Shown in pieces: positions 25,510-34,663 of a stretch of DNA of 64,000 nt. Under the pieces are notes generated by a model, which saw nothing but the letters and a program-made list of their open reading frames with translations, was not told the DNA's origin and did not search any database. This DNA is from Pokkaliibacter sp. MBI-7 (GTDB lineage Bacteria; Pseudomonadota; Gammaproteobacteria; Pseudomonadales; Balneatricaceae). Every line of letters starts with the position of its first letter. Position 1 is the stretch's first letter. The stretch is taken from assembly GCF_029846635.1 (NCBI RefSeq), contig NZ_JARVTG010000001.1, positions 3,081,501 to 3,145,500 of the forward strand, given 5' to 3'. Position numbers and translations under genes: made by a program.

Positions 25510-27120
25510 CTAGTTAAGAGGCAAGGCAATATCACTCAGTGGCTTACCCTTCTTGTCGAAATAGCGCACCTGCAGGCTGCTGGCTGTGACGTTGACCTGC
25601 GTGAAGTTATCCTCCTGACAGAAATAGCCTGCCTTGTAGTGCAGGGTGATCGGCCCCTGTGAGGTCGTGAAGGTGAAGGGGTCGTTCTCCTGTCGGGAGT
25701 TATGGACAAACTCCTCCGGCTCGCCATCGGCAAAGGGGAAGGGCCAGTAGAATGCCGATGAGGTGATGTCGTATAGCCGCAATGGCAGCGGGCTGCCGTC
25801 TGCACGTTCCAGGGTCATACCGGCGCAGTTGGAGCAGTGTACGTCACCGGTCAGAAACACCACATTCTGCACGTTGTTCTCAACGATGGTCTGCAGTACC
25901 TGAGCGCGGGTGGTGGGGAAGGCCGCCCAGGCATCGTCCTTGAATTTGCCATAGTCATCTTTGGCCGACTCCATGGTATTGGGGCTGAAGACGCTGGAGC
26001 TGACCACAAACTTGGGCAGGTCGCCCACTGCCTGCTGGGTATCAATCAGCCACTGGCAGAAGTCGTCCAGCTGGCTGCGGTAGTCTTCGTCTGGGTTCTT
26101 TTTCGGCCGCCCGAGCAGGTGGTGTTCGTTCTCCATCAGCTCCCGGCAATCCTTGTAACGGCCGATGGACAGCAGCTGACTGAGCGAGCTTTCTTCATGG
26201 CGCAGGCGCTTGCTGCGGGCATCCAGCACGAAGAACGGATACTGGCCATAGTTGAAGTGGTAATACAGGGCATCACTGCCGTATTCGGTGGTGGGACTGT
26301 GCAGCCACTGGTAGCTGCGATAGAACATCATGGCGGTGAAGAACAGCTTGCGCTTGTCCGGGTCTTTCTTGATGCGACTGAGGGACCAGTTATCTTCCAC
26401 CTCATGGTCATCCAGAATCATATAGGTCGGGGTGCTGCTCAGCAGCGTGCTCATATTACGGGTGGTAAAGGCATCGACATAACGTGAGCGGAACTCCTCT
26501 TCGGTATCCGCACGGCCAATGGGCACATGGCGGTTAAGCAGATCGGCATAGATCTGGTCGCCGATCATCAGGGTAAAACGGGCCTTGTCGGCTTCCGCCA
26601 GCGTGTCGCTGTGGCAGCGATCATGAATGGCAGCGAAGATGGCATCCGACAGCTTCTTGCCCCACAGGGTCTCCGGGTAGCGGCAGGAGCCGAAAATAAA
26701 GGAAAAGTCGCCGCTTTGCTCCGGGAAGGTGGTAAAGCTGGCCAGACAGTGTTCGTCCGGCATGCTGCCCAGCTCGTCCAGCCAGGCATCGGCGGCGGGC
26801 AGCTTTTTGGCAATCTCATCAAGGCTGCTGGTTTCCATCGGGTCTACATGGTCCAGCGCCAGCGATGCCAGCCTGACGGTATAACGAGTGCCGGGCTGCA
26901 GGCCGGTAAAGTCGGTGGTGCCGGTGCGGTCGTACTCCCGTTGCAGGCGGAAATAGCGCGCACTGCCTGAGATGCCGCTATCGCCATTGAACAGGGCCGC
27001 CACGCCAATGGTGCGGGCGGCATCGGCGTTGTCGTGGGCGCGTGCCCAGATGCGTGCGCTGCTGGCGGTGGTGTGGCCGACGATGGGGCCGACACTGACG
27101 GGGTGAAGCATGCTGGTCAT
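25510..27120 (-). CDS. PhoD-like alkaline phosphatase D family protein
   Basis: A 536-residue metallophosphatase. An N-terminal Fn3-like PhoD_N domain (VGPIVGHTTASSARIWAR) is followed by the catalytic domain with metal-ligand motifs FGSCRYP, MIGDQIYAD, LDDHEVEDNW and LTGDVHCSN. PhoD enzymes cleave phosphodiesters or monoesters and are normally exported by Tat. This one has no signal peptide from ATG 27120 (GAGGAG nine bases upstream), so it would stay in the cytoplasm, which is unusual. It is the last gene of a four-gene operon with a metallophosphoesterase, a cytochrome and a GMC-hydrolase fusion. Confidence 0.87.
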   Translation of the reverse strand: MTSMLHPVSVGPIVGHTTASSARIWARAHDNADAARTIGVAALFNGDSGISGSARYFRLQREYDRTGTTDFTGLQPGTRYTVRLASLALDHVDPMETSSLDEIAKKLPAADAWLDELGSMPDEHCLASFTTFPEQSGDFSFIFGSCRYPETLWGKKLSDAIFAAIHDRCHSDTLAEADKARFTLMIGDQIYADLLNRHVPIGRADTEEEFRSRYVDAFTTRNMSTLLSSTPTYMILDDHEVEDNWSLSRIKKDPDKRKLFFTAMMFYRSYQWLHSPTTEYGSDALYYHFNYGQYPFFVLDARSKRLRHEESSLSQLLSIGRYKDCRELMENEHHLLGRPKKNPDEDYRSQLDDFCQWLIDTQQAVGDLPKFVVSSSVFSPNTMESAKDDYGKFKDDAWAAFPTTRAQVLQTIVENNVQNVVFLTGDVHCSNCAGMTLERADGSPLPLRLYDITSSAFYWPFPFADGEPEEFVHNSRQENDPFTFTTSQGPITLHYKAGYFCQEDNFTQVNVTASSLQVRYFDKKGKPLSDIALPLN

Positions 27121-27151
27121 ATTTTTATTCTCCTCAAAGTGCGCCTTCGCG

Positions 27152-27168
27152 TTTAACAGGCTGTTAAA
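27152..27168. repeat. 17-bp palindrome sharing the MITE end sequence
   Basis: TTTAACAG-G-CTGTTAAA is a near-perfect palindrome in the gap between the two phosphatase genes. It contains CAGGCTGTT, the first nine bases of the element at 1417. It may be a lone element remnant or a chance hairpin. Confidence 0.4.
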
Positions 27169-27187
27169 GGCATTTGTAGAGCAGTTG

Positions 27188-28375
27188 CTAGTCCGCAGCA
27201 CCCCAGCGCAGGCGGCCCCGTTCGTCATACAGCCGCTCGGCAATATGCTCACCATCGAGCTGCAGTTGCAGATAACCGTTCAGTATCCGTAGCGGATAAC
27301 CGTCATCGCTGGCCGATTCGGTCTCCTGCCAGAGCACGGTCGGTTTGTTGTCCAGCAGGCTGGCGCGGCCATAGGGAATGGCGCCGTGGCCGATGCAGCG
27401 GGCCTTGAGACCCTGCTGCTCGGCATAGCAGATGACATTGTGCAGATGGCCCCAGTACCAGTAGTCCGGCACACGCCCGAGGGCCTTGACCACCTGCTTG
27501 TACAGGCCGGTTTGCTGGCTGCCGTCCATGCTGAAACCCTGATGGTGAGACAGCAGTAACAACCGCTTGCCCGCATGGCTGGCGGCCAGCTGGCTGAGCC
27601 ACTGGCACTGGCTGTCATTGAGGGCGCCGTCCATATAGAGGTTGTCGGTTTTGGCGTCGTAGGCACTGTCGAGGCCGATAATCAGCCAGTGGTCGTTGTA
27701 CAGGCTGAAATAGCTGCAGCCTTTTTGCAGGGGGAAGCGCTGGCTGAGCTCGGCAAAGTAGCCAAAGGCGCCGTTGTACATTTCATGATTGGAGTTGAGG
27801 GTGAACTGCCCCAGATGCCCGGCAGGCCAGCGGCTGAAGTCGTTGTCTTCATCGGAGCCGACGCCGGCGTAGTACACGTCACCAAGGTGGATGGTCACAT
27901 CCGCACCGAGCTGGTTCATGGCCGTGGCGACCCGCTGGGCAATATAGTCGCCGGTGCCCCAGTCACCGGCGATGGCGATATTGACCTGCGCGGGCAGGGC
28001 AATGCTGGCCGGGGTGGTGATGAAGTCATGGCGATGCCAGATATGTTCCAGCCACTGCACCAGCGCTTCGGCCCATTTGGGGTCGAGCAGCTCCCACTTG
28101 CGGCAGCCCAGCAGGGTGCCGTCATCCATCAGGCGGGTCGGGAACTGACTGCTGTCGGTGGGCAGCAGATCCTGACCGGCGCTTTTATCCAGCAGTGCCA
28201 GCCCGTGGACGAACTCCCACGGAATAGAGTTGGCCCGGGTGGAGCCGGACTGGACGATGTCCAGCGCCTGCTGATGAGACTGGCGGATCAGTTCCAGCAC
28301 CCGGGTACGATGGGCATCATCCTTGATGGTGCCAAGGGCGGACTGGATGCGGTTTTGCCATTCTTGCAGTTGCAT
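27188..28375 (-). CDS. Calcineurin-like metallophosphoesterase
   Basis: A 395-residue phosphoesterase. About 130 helical residues precede the metal-binding core: IAGDWGTGD, IHLGDVYYAG, SNHEMY (usual GNHE with Ser for Gly), LSHHQGF and WGHLHN. These supply the dinuclear metal site. No signal peptide is present. The start at 28375 lies ten bases after the cytochrome gene's stop, so the genes are tightly coupled. The physiological substrate is unknown. Two different phosphatase families side by side after an oxidoreductase suggests that the operon acts on a phosphorylated compound such as a phospholipid product. Confidence 0.85.
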   Translation of the reverse strand: MQLQEWQNRIQSALGTIKDDAHRTRVLELIRQSHQQALDIVQSGSTRANSIPWEFVHGLALLDKSAGQDLLPTDSSQFPTRLMDDGTLLGCRKWELLDPKWAEALVQWLEHIWHRHDFITTPASIALPAQVNIAIAGDWGTGDYIAQRVATAMNQLGADVTIHLGDVYYAGVGSDEDNDFSRWPAGHLGQFTLNSNHEMYNGAFGYFAELSQRFPLQKGCSYFSLYNDHWLIIGLDSAYDAKTDNLYMDGALNDSQCQWLSQLAASHAGKRLLLLSHHQGFSMDGSQQTGLYKQVVKALGRVPDYWYWGHLHNVICYAEQQGLKARCIGHGAIPYGRASLLDNKPTVLWQETESASDDGYPLRILNGYLQLQLDGEHIAERLYDERGRLRWGAAD

Positions 28376-28385
28376 CGCACACCTC

Positions 28386-30275
28386 CTAAAGAGACTTCAT
28401 GTATTCGATCAGATCCCACTTCTCGCTGTCGGACAGGTCCGTACCGTACAGGTGACCGGCATTGCTGTTCCCCGGCAGGCGGGTGTCGAACAGAAAGTAG
28501 TGATCACTGTCGGTGCCGGGCTGGTCACTGACGTAGCCGACCTTGCGGGTATCGATCACATCATTGCCGCGATAGAAGGTGACGGGCCGCTGCTCCGGTT
28601 TCTGCAGCAAATCCCACAGGCTGGGCACGGAGCCGTTGTGTAAATAGGGTGCGCGCAGCCAGATACCGTCGGTGGGGGTGTTGCTGTAGCTGTAGGTCTT
28701 GCGATAGGCGCCAAAGTCGAAGGGCGGTGTCTTGAACTGATGGAAACGCTGCACCAGCCCGACGGTGAAGGAGTTGACCCGGTACGGGTCGGTACCCAGC
28801 TCGCTGAGGCGGGTGGTGACCTGCCCGGTATTGACCTTGCCGAACTCATGGCAGCTGGCGCACTGGCCCTGCCAGATGGCCTTGCCACGCGCTTGCTGTT
28901 GGTTATCCAGCGCATAGGGCCAGCTGGGTGGTTTATGGGTCAGCAGCCAGTCGGTGACGCGCTTGAACTCGTCAGGCAACACGGAGTTGGGCGTAGCGCC
29001 GACCGCCATGGCGGCCGCGTAGTTGCGTTCACGAATATCGTTGTTGTTGCCGTCCCAGTGCAGATACATGGATTCACGCGGTTGCTGGTTCCAGATCTGT
29101 GGCAGGTCGACGGTGCCGATGGTGGAATCATCGGGGAAGCCGAAGATCACCATCTTGGTGGGGTTAAAGGTATCGGTGCGCCCCGGTCCCTGTTCAGGGC
29201 GAATCTTTTGCCAGCCGTATTCCTTGCCTTGCTTGATCAGCGAGGTGCGGGTCATCGGCACGATCAGGAAACGGTAGAACAGGCTTTCAATCGGCCCCAG
29301 ATCATACTGGGCATTGATCTGCTGCAGGGTATTGCTGACAAAGTCGCTGCTCGCCGCACAGTCGTAGAGGAACCACTGAAAACGTTCCAGATTGAGGAAG
29401 GTAGCGGGGGCGGTCGGCACCGCCGTGGCTACATCATCGCTGCTCTGGCGGTAACGGCCGGTGTGGCACAGGGCGCAGTTGGGCTCTACCGACGGGTAAC
29501 CGATCTGGCGCTGGGCCAGCCCAACCGGCAGGCTGTGGCCGGGCTCAAAGATAAAACCGAAGGCTTTCCAGCCCTCTGCCGCGGACGCAGTGGGCATTTG
29601 CTGCGGGCAGACTTTCGGCAGTACCGAGAAAATATACAGCGGAATGCGCGCCTCCATGCCGAGGCCGATGGGGGCGTACTTGAAGTGCTCCTCATCAGAG
29701 CTGAAGCCGGGTTGCGGCACGACCCGCAGCAGGTTGTACCACGCCTCAAACCCGACAAAACCGACCACCAGTAAGGCGATGATGCTGTACTTGCGGCAGC
29801 GACCACTGAACAGGTGGCGCAGCCCCGCCAGCAGCGCGCACAGACCACGCCATAACAGCGCCTGTGGCCGGTAGGCCGGGCTGACTCCCAGATAGAGCAG
29901 CAGGCCAAGGGCCACAAACATAAACAGGTCGGAGCAGAGTAACGGGACGAAGGCTTCCGGGTAGGGTGAGCTTTTGATCAGATACAGCCAGAACAGCACC
30001 GCGATCAGCCGCGACAGCACACACAGCCAGTCATACAGCGGGTAACGACCCGCCTGGAAGCCTGAAGGCAGATAGAACAGGCTGATCCCGATCAGCAGCA
30101 TGCCGGTGTTTTCCAGCCACGGATAAAAGGCTTGCAGCGGCAACCCCAGCAGGGTGTTCAGCTCGTTGGGAAACAGCAGGGCGGGGATGGCAAAGGTCAT
30201 ATTGATGACGACGCCGATCCCTATCAGGATCCGGTACCAGCGTATGGGCAGCGGATGTTGAATGACGGTATCCAT
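28386..30275 (-). CDS. Membrane-anchored dihaem cytochrome c (cytochrome c peroxidase/RoxA-like region)
   Basis: A 629-residue protein. Residues 1-180 contain about six hydrophobic helices, an unusual N-terminal membrane domain. The remainder carries two haem c attachment sites, CALCH (267-271) and CASCH (472-476), and the late motif LRAPYLHNGSVPSLWDLL typical of the dihaem cytochrome c peroxidase/RoxA-like superfamily. The haem part should face the periplasm. It sits between the GMC-hydrolase fusion (100 bases upstream) and the phosphoesterase (ten bases downstream). It could take electrons from the flavin enzyme or be an oxygenase/peroxidase; the sequence does not decide between these. Confidence 0.82.
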   Translation of the reverse strand: MDTVIQHPLPIRWYRILIGIGVVINMTFAIPALLFPNELNTLLGLPLQAFYPWLENTGMLLIGISLFYLPSGFQAGRYPLYDWLCVLSRLIAVLFWLYLIKSSPYPEAFVPLLCSDLFMFVALGLLLYLGVSPAYRPQALLWRGLCALLAGLRHLFSGRCRKYSIIALLVVGFVGFEAWYNLLRVVPQPGFSSDEEHFKYAPIGLGMEARIPLYIFSVLPKVCPQQMPTASAAEGWKAFGFIFEPGHSLPVGLAQRQIGYPSVEPNCALCHTGRYRQSSDDVATAVPTAPATFLNLERFQWFLYDCAASSDFVSNTLQQINAQYDLGPIESLFYRFLIVPMTRTSLIKQGKEYGWQKIRPEQGPGRTDTFNPTKMVIFGFPDDSTIGTVDLPQIWNQQPRESMYLHWDGNNNDIRERNYAAAMAVGATPNSVLPDEFKRVTDWLLTHKPPSWPYALDNQQQARGKAIWQGQCASCHEFGKVNTGQVTTRLSELGTDPYRVNSFTVGLVQRFHQFKTPPFDFGAYRKTYSYSNTPTDGIWLRAPYLHNGSVPSLWDLLQKPEQRPVTFYRGNDVIDTRKVGYVSDQPGTDSDHYFLFDTRLPGNSNAGHLYGTDLSDSEKWDLIEYMKSL

Positions 30276-30310
30276 GGTGTGCTCCTTGCTGCAGGCATGA
30301 TGAGCGCGGT

Positions 30311-30342
30311 CACGATCCCGGTCGCAGGCGGGCGGGATCGTG
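30311..30342. other. Hairpin in the GMC-cytochrome intergenic gap
   Basis: CACGATCCCG at 30311-30320 and CGGGATCGTG at 30333-30342 form a perfect 10-bp stem with a 12-base loop. It lies inside the operon without a U run, so it is more likely an mRNA stability or processing element than a full terminator. Confidence 0.5.
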
Positions 30343-30374
30343 AGCAGGCTCCCGGGGAAAGAACGACAGGCCTG

Positions 30375-33300
30375 TCAGCCTGCCGCGCTCTTCTCCAGAT
30401 GGCTGAGGATGTGCGGGTAAACATCGGTGATGGCATTGCGACCGAAAATGCAGTCGATGTGGCCATAGTCAGGCACCACTACCCGTGAGTAGTTGTCCGG
30501 CCCGAAGCGCTCGACCAGACGCTGATAGGTTCTGGCGGTGCTTTCCGGCAGGTAGCACTCGTTCTCGCCACCGCTGATAAACAGCATCGGCATGCTCAGC
30601 CGGTCCATGTGCGGCATGTAGATATCTTCACCGTCAAAACTCAGCAGACGGCCCTTGCGGCACATCAGTGCCAGATGCTCGAAGGTGCGCATGTTGGACT
30701 CGGCGAACAGCTCGTGCAGGTTGTCGTGCAGGGTGTTGTTGAGCTGCGCATGGCAGTACAGCGGGGCATACATGAAAGTGATGCGATGGCATACCGGGTT
30801 ATCGCAGTAACCCTGCGCCTCAAGCCGGGCATAGCCGTTGAGGGCGGTGTCATAGAGCTTTTCGTACCAGTGCTCATGCTCTTCGGCATAGGCGGTCAGT
30901 GATTTGATACCGAAGGCATCCAGCACCGAAGGCAGATGCAGCCCCACTTTCACCCTGGTGGCGGTGGGCACCACGATATCGCAGGCAATCTGCGAGCAGA
31001 CCACCGAGCGCACACCCTGCAAACCACTCAGCAACGACATGAAGAAAGTGGTGGCACCGTAGCAGTGCACCACGCACTGCACATCCGCGGCGCCCGTCAG
31101 CTGCTGGATCTGACGGATGGCGGCGGCGTAGTCATAACGGGCAATCTGGTCGCCATCCCACTGCTGTTTGGCCGCTTCCAGCAGGATACTGACGCGAAAA
31201 TCCAGCAGCCAGACGTCATAGCCGTTGTTGTAGAGGTACTCCAGCAGATTGGTGCCAATGGTGTCGGTGGAGAAGATCGCCGAGCTGACACCCAGGCCGT
31301 GTACCAGCATCACCGGCCCTTTGCTGCCGCCCTGATAACGGCTCAGGCGCAGCGTCACGCCGTCTTCCGTCAGAAAGTGATGAACCGCAGGCGGGGCAGT
31401 ATTGAGCAGGCGCTTTTTACGTGGGGGCAGATCCTTGTTGAAGTAGGTGTCACCGGCGAACACGCCGCCATAGCTGTCCCACAGCACCCCGGCAAAGAAC
31501 TTGCCGAAGCGGGCCATGGCGGCCAGCCGGGCTTTCTCGTCGGGGGCGTTGAGCACCTTCATGGTGGTCATCTGCCTGGCAAAGTCGGTGACGGCGATGT
31601 GCAGCACACCGCTGCCGACCACTGCTCCCTGATTGTCACTGCCCTGATAGACCGTCACATAGAGTGTGCTGGTGTCGGGCCAGATATGCAGGGCGCCGTG
31701 GTCGAAGGGAATCGACTTGAAGCCACTGAAAAAGTATTCCGTCCCGTCGGTGGTGGTCAGGCGCATGTTGTAGTTCATGTGCCGCTCACCGACATCGTTG
31801 TTGTCCTTTTCAAACAGATTGAAGGTACCGTGGCTGACCACCATGGCGGTGGGCGACAACGCCGGGGCCATCAGGGTGCCGACAATGGTGGCGCTATGGC
31901 TGGGCTCGGCGAGCATTTTCTCCATATCAGCCGCGGCGATGGTGAGGGTGAAGGCCATGGTGGAGCCAGCCTGCTGCCCGGCGTCGCTGGCCTGCCGGTA
32001 GCGTGGCAGGTCTTCATCGGCAGGCTGGGTGAAGGAAGTGGAGAAATAGCCCTGCATGGTTTCGGTAAACTCGATGCCGAGGGTACTGGCCACCGGTTGC
32101 CGGCGTGGGGCGGAGGGAAGGCTGTAGTCCACCGCCCAGCCGCGGTCGGCGGCCAGCAGGGTCATGGCGCGCTCGCTGATGGCAGAAATAGTGAGTAGCG
32201 GATTGACCGCCAGCGAGGTGGGGATTACTGCCCCATCGGTGACGTACAGGCTGTCATACACGGCATCGCTGCTGTTGCCGCAGAACACCTGATTTTTATG
32301 GTTGACCACGCCCTGCCGGGCATCTTCCCCCATCACGCAGCCGCCGAGCGGATGCACTGAGATCAGGCTGTGTTTGAACAGTTTGGTCCATACGGGGTTG
32401 GGCACATAGGTGCCGCCCAGAGCGCGGGTGGCCTCCAGCAGGCGGGCGTTGCCGATCTCGAAGTTCGGCTGGGTACCTACGTCCGGCCAGTCGATGCGCA
32501 GCTGATCTTTGTCATCCAGCACCATCTGCCCGGCACCGTCGTCATGGCTCATGATCAGGTAGGTTTGCAGATGGTTGATGGCGCCGTGGTAGGGGCCGCG
32601 AAGGGTGCTGTCCAGCTTGCGTGCCGCCTGCCGCGCCAATGCCATGACCCCGGTTTCAGTGCGGATACCAATATCGTCAGCGGCCAGCGCCATGGCCGGT
32701 ACCATCAGTTTGCCCAGCGCCCCGGGGATCGAGCCTTCCTCGATCACCATGCGCTTGTCGTACTCGGCTTCATTGCGCATGTCGATGACGGACGTGATGC
32801 AGGGGCCGACTTCACCGGCCTGCTCCGCGCTGTGGGTGCCAAAGCCGATGCCGTTGATAGGCACATCGTTGTTATAGCCAAAGCCGAGAATGTCACCGTT
32901 GCCGCTCATGTGCTGACCAAGCTGATCCGACAGGGCCAGCCCCTGTTGCCGTGAGCGCAGCAGAATTTCTGTGGTGCCGAGAGTGCCGGCAGAAACGATG
33001 ACGATGTTCGCCCTGACGAATAGCAGCGGTGCATCGAATTTCTCCCGCCCGGTGCCGACGTACTGGTAGTACACCAACCACTGGTCGCCATCGCGCTTGA
33101 GATAACGCACTTCCGCCTGACAGAAAATCTCTGCGCCGTGATTCCAGGCATCGGGCAGATAGTTCATCAGGGTGGTGTTCTTCGCCTTGTTATTGCAGCC
33201 GGACACGCAGTCACCGCAGTTGTTACACGGCAGCTGCTCGACGCCGACATGGTTGGTGTTGCCGGGCAGCGGCTCGAACGTGACGTTGATGGGCGGGCGG

Positions 33301-33827
33301 TAGAAGTTCTGGCTCTGCTGCATAAAGGCGGCGGACTGCTGATGCGCCTGCAGTTTGTCGGGCGTGGTCTTGGTGGTGGGGTAGGGATTGGGTTTGAGCA
33401 TCTCCCGTGCCCGGCGATAACCTTCCTGCAGCAGGGTATCGGTGTGGGCACGGATACCTGCTGGCCAGCGCGGGTCTTCAAACACTTCGGGTTTGGCTTC
33501 GAGGGCGACATTGGCGTTGATCAGGGAGGTGCCGCCAAGACCGCAACCGACCACCACGTTCTGCTGGGCGTTGACGTGCAGATCATAGAGCCCGGTGCGC
33601 GAGCCGATATGGCCATCAGGGTGATGAATCTGGAACTCGGCCGTGGCTTCAAGCTCGGTGTCGGGGTATTCGCCGGGGACGATCTCCCGGCCCCGCTCCA
33701 GCAGACAGACCTGCCGCCCGGCACGGGCCATCCGTGATGCGGCGATACCGCCGCCATAGCCGGAGCCAATCACAATGACCTCGTAGTGTTCTTTTATCTC
33801 TGCCAGCGGGCTGGAAATACGTTTCAT
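30375..33827 (-). CDS. GMC oxidoreductase fused to alpha/beta hydrolase
   Basis: A 1150-residue fusion. The start at 33827 has GGGAG five bases upstream. Residues about 15-560 are a cholesterol-oxidase-like GMC flavoenzyme: FAD loop IGSGYGGGIAASR, VVGCGLGGTSLIN, and near the end HPLGGCVMG with the active-site His region. A Cys cluster C201-x2-C204-x2-C207-x3-C211 has ferredoxin-like spacing. A beta-rich linker follows, then an alpha/beta hydrolase from about residue 800 with VMLVHGLGV (oxyanion region). Its nucleophile elbow reads V-V-H-C-Y-G-A with Cys922 in place of Ser, and the likely His is in DYGHIDC (1123). No signal peptide. The enzyme probably oxidises a lipid or sterol-like alcohol and cleaves a product; the substrate is unknown. 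First gene of the operon. Confidence 0.85.
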   Translation of the reverse strand: MKRISSPLAEIKEHYEVIVIGSGYGGGIAASRMARAGRQVCLLERGREIVPGEYPDTELEATAEFQIHHPDGHIGSRTGLYDLHVNAQQNVVVGCGLGGTSLINANVALEAKPEVFEDPRWPAGIRAHTDTLLQEGYRRAREMLKPNPYPTTKTTPDKLQAHQQSAAFMQQSQNFYRPPINVTFEPLPGNTNHVGVEQLPCNNCGDCVSGCNNKAKNTTLMNYLPDAWNHGAEIFCQAEVRYLKRDGDQWLVYYQYVGTGREKFDAPLLFVRANIVIVSAGTLGTTEILLRSRQQGLALSDQLGQHMSGNGDILGFGYNNDVPINGIGFGTHSAEQAGEVGPCITSVIDMRNEAEYDKRMVIEEGSIPGALGKLMVPAMALAADDIGIRTETGVMALARQAARKLDSTLRGPYHGAINHLQTYLIMSHDDGAGQMVLDDKDQLRIDWPDVGTQPNFEIGNARLLEATRALGGTYVPNPVWTKLFKHSLISVHPLGGCVMGEDARQGVVNHKNQVFCGNSSDAVYDSLYVTDGAVIPTSLAVNPLLTISAISERAMTLLAADRGWAVDYSLPSAPRRQPVASTLGIEFTETMQGYFSTSFTQPADEDLPRYRQASDAGQQAGSTMAFTLTIAAADMEKMLAEPSHSATIVGTLMAPALSPTAMVVSHGTFNLFEKDNNDVGERHMNYNMRLTTTDGTEYFFSGFKSIPFDHGALHIWPDTSTLYVTVYQGSDNQGAVVGSGVLHIAVTDFARQMTTMKVLNAPDEKARLAAMARFGKFFAGVLWDSYGGVFAGDTYFNKDLPPRKKRLLNTAPPAVHHFLTEDGVTLRLSRYQGGSKGPVMLVHGLGVSSAIFSTDTIGTNLLEYLYNNGYDVWLLDFRVSILLEAAKQQWDGDQIARYDYAAAIRQIQQLTGAADVQCVVHCYGATTFFMSLLSGLQGVRSVVCSQIACDIVVPTATRVKVGLHLPSVLDAFGIKSLTAYAEEHEHWYEKLYDTALNGYARLEAQGYCDNPVCHRITFMYAPLYCHAQLNNTLHDNLHELFAESNMRTFEHLALMCRKGRLLSFDGEDIYMPHMDRLSMPMLFISGGENECYLPESTARTYQRLVERFGPDNYSRVVVPDYGHIDCIFGRNAITDVYPHILSHLEKSAAG

Positions 33828-34663
33828 GTTCACTCCCTCTGCGGGAGAGCTGGCCTGCGTCGGGTAACAGGCTGGCCAGCCTCCCTTTCGGCTCAATCAC
33901 GGTTCAATACTGCCTGTCTGTTTATGGCGTAAAGCATGCGGTTAATAGCGAAATGAGAACATCGCTATTGCCGTGCCTTATTCTTTTTATTCAATGTTTT
34001 AGCTTTGTTTTTTAGAATTTGTCGAAATTGGAATGCACGGTTTGCTTTTCTGTTTTTTTATTTGTTTTTCAATTAGCTGGCTGTTTTTATGGTTTTCCGC
34101 TCAGTGATCACGGCCAAGTCGTAGTCGTGATGAGGATTGAGTTAATCCAGCCAAGGCGCGGCCATTCTGGCTTTTTTGGCGCCAGTTGCTTTGTACATGA
34201 CGGTTTTCTTTTATATGACTAATGATTGTCTAAATTTGAAAAAAAGCAATTCTCAATTTTTACCTGAACCTGTACTGAGACTTTTTTAAAAGACGAGATC
34301 AATTATCTGCGGTTTTTAATTCTTGTCAGATATATAAGTTGTTGCTTAATCACAGATGAATTAATGATGCAGGTATCCTTTATATGCATTTGTTGCTTTC
34401 ATCCATGACCTGTCATGCGTTGCACAAGGCCGTTGCCCGGATACCTGGAAGGGGCATCACGCTGCCCCTCCGGCGAGCACTATAAATTTCGCTAATAGTA
34501 TCTTTTTGCCCAAAACGAAACTGGTTGCGCGCCTTGTGCCGGACCTTCTATAACCCTAGGCACTTGTGGAACGTGAACTCAGTCAGACGCAGACCCAGAT
34601 TGCCTCTGACTATGAGTAAACCGGCCATCCAGCAAAACAGCAGAATAAAGACAGGGGCGAGAG
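33828..34663. other. Divergent AT-rich intergenic region
   Basis: About 830 bases between the GMC-fusion gene (minus) and the glutamine-synthetase-like gene (plus), AT-rich in its middle (33950-34400). It must contain both operon promoters. A small hairpin (GGGGCA 34451-34456 with TGCCCC 34463-34468) is visible. A 67-codon frame at 34019-34222 has no start site or likeness and is not called. Confidence 0.45.

Noticed and set aside
30936..32198. 420-codon plus-strand frame opposite the GMC fusion
   Set aside because: Gly/His/Gln-rich shadow without start signals.
34019..34222. 67-codon plus-strand frame in the intergenic region before the GS-like gene
   Set aside because: TTG start, no ribosome-binding site, no family likeness.
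34425..34445. Possible sigma-54 promoter (TTGCAC...TTGCC)
   Set aside because: Spacing between the two blocks is about two bases too long and the -24 GG is missing.
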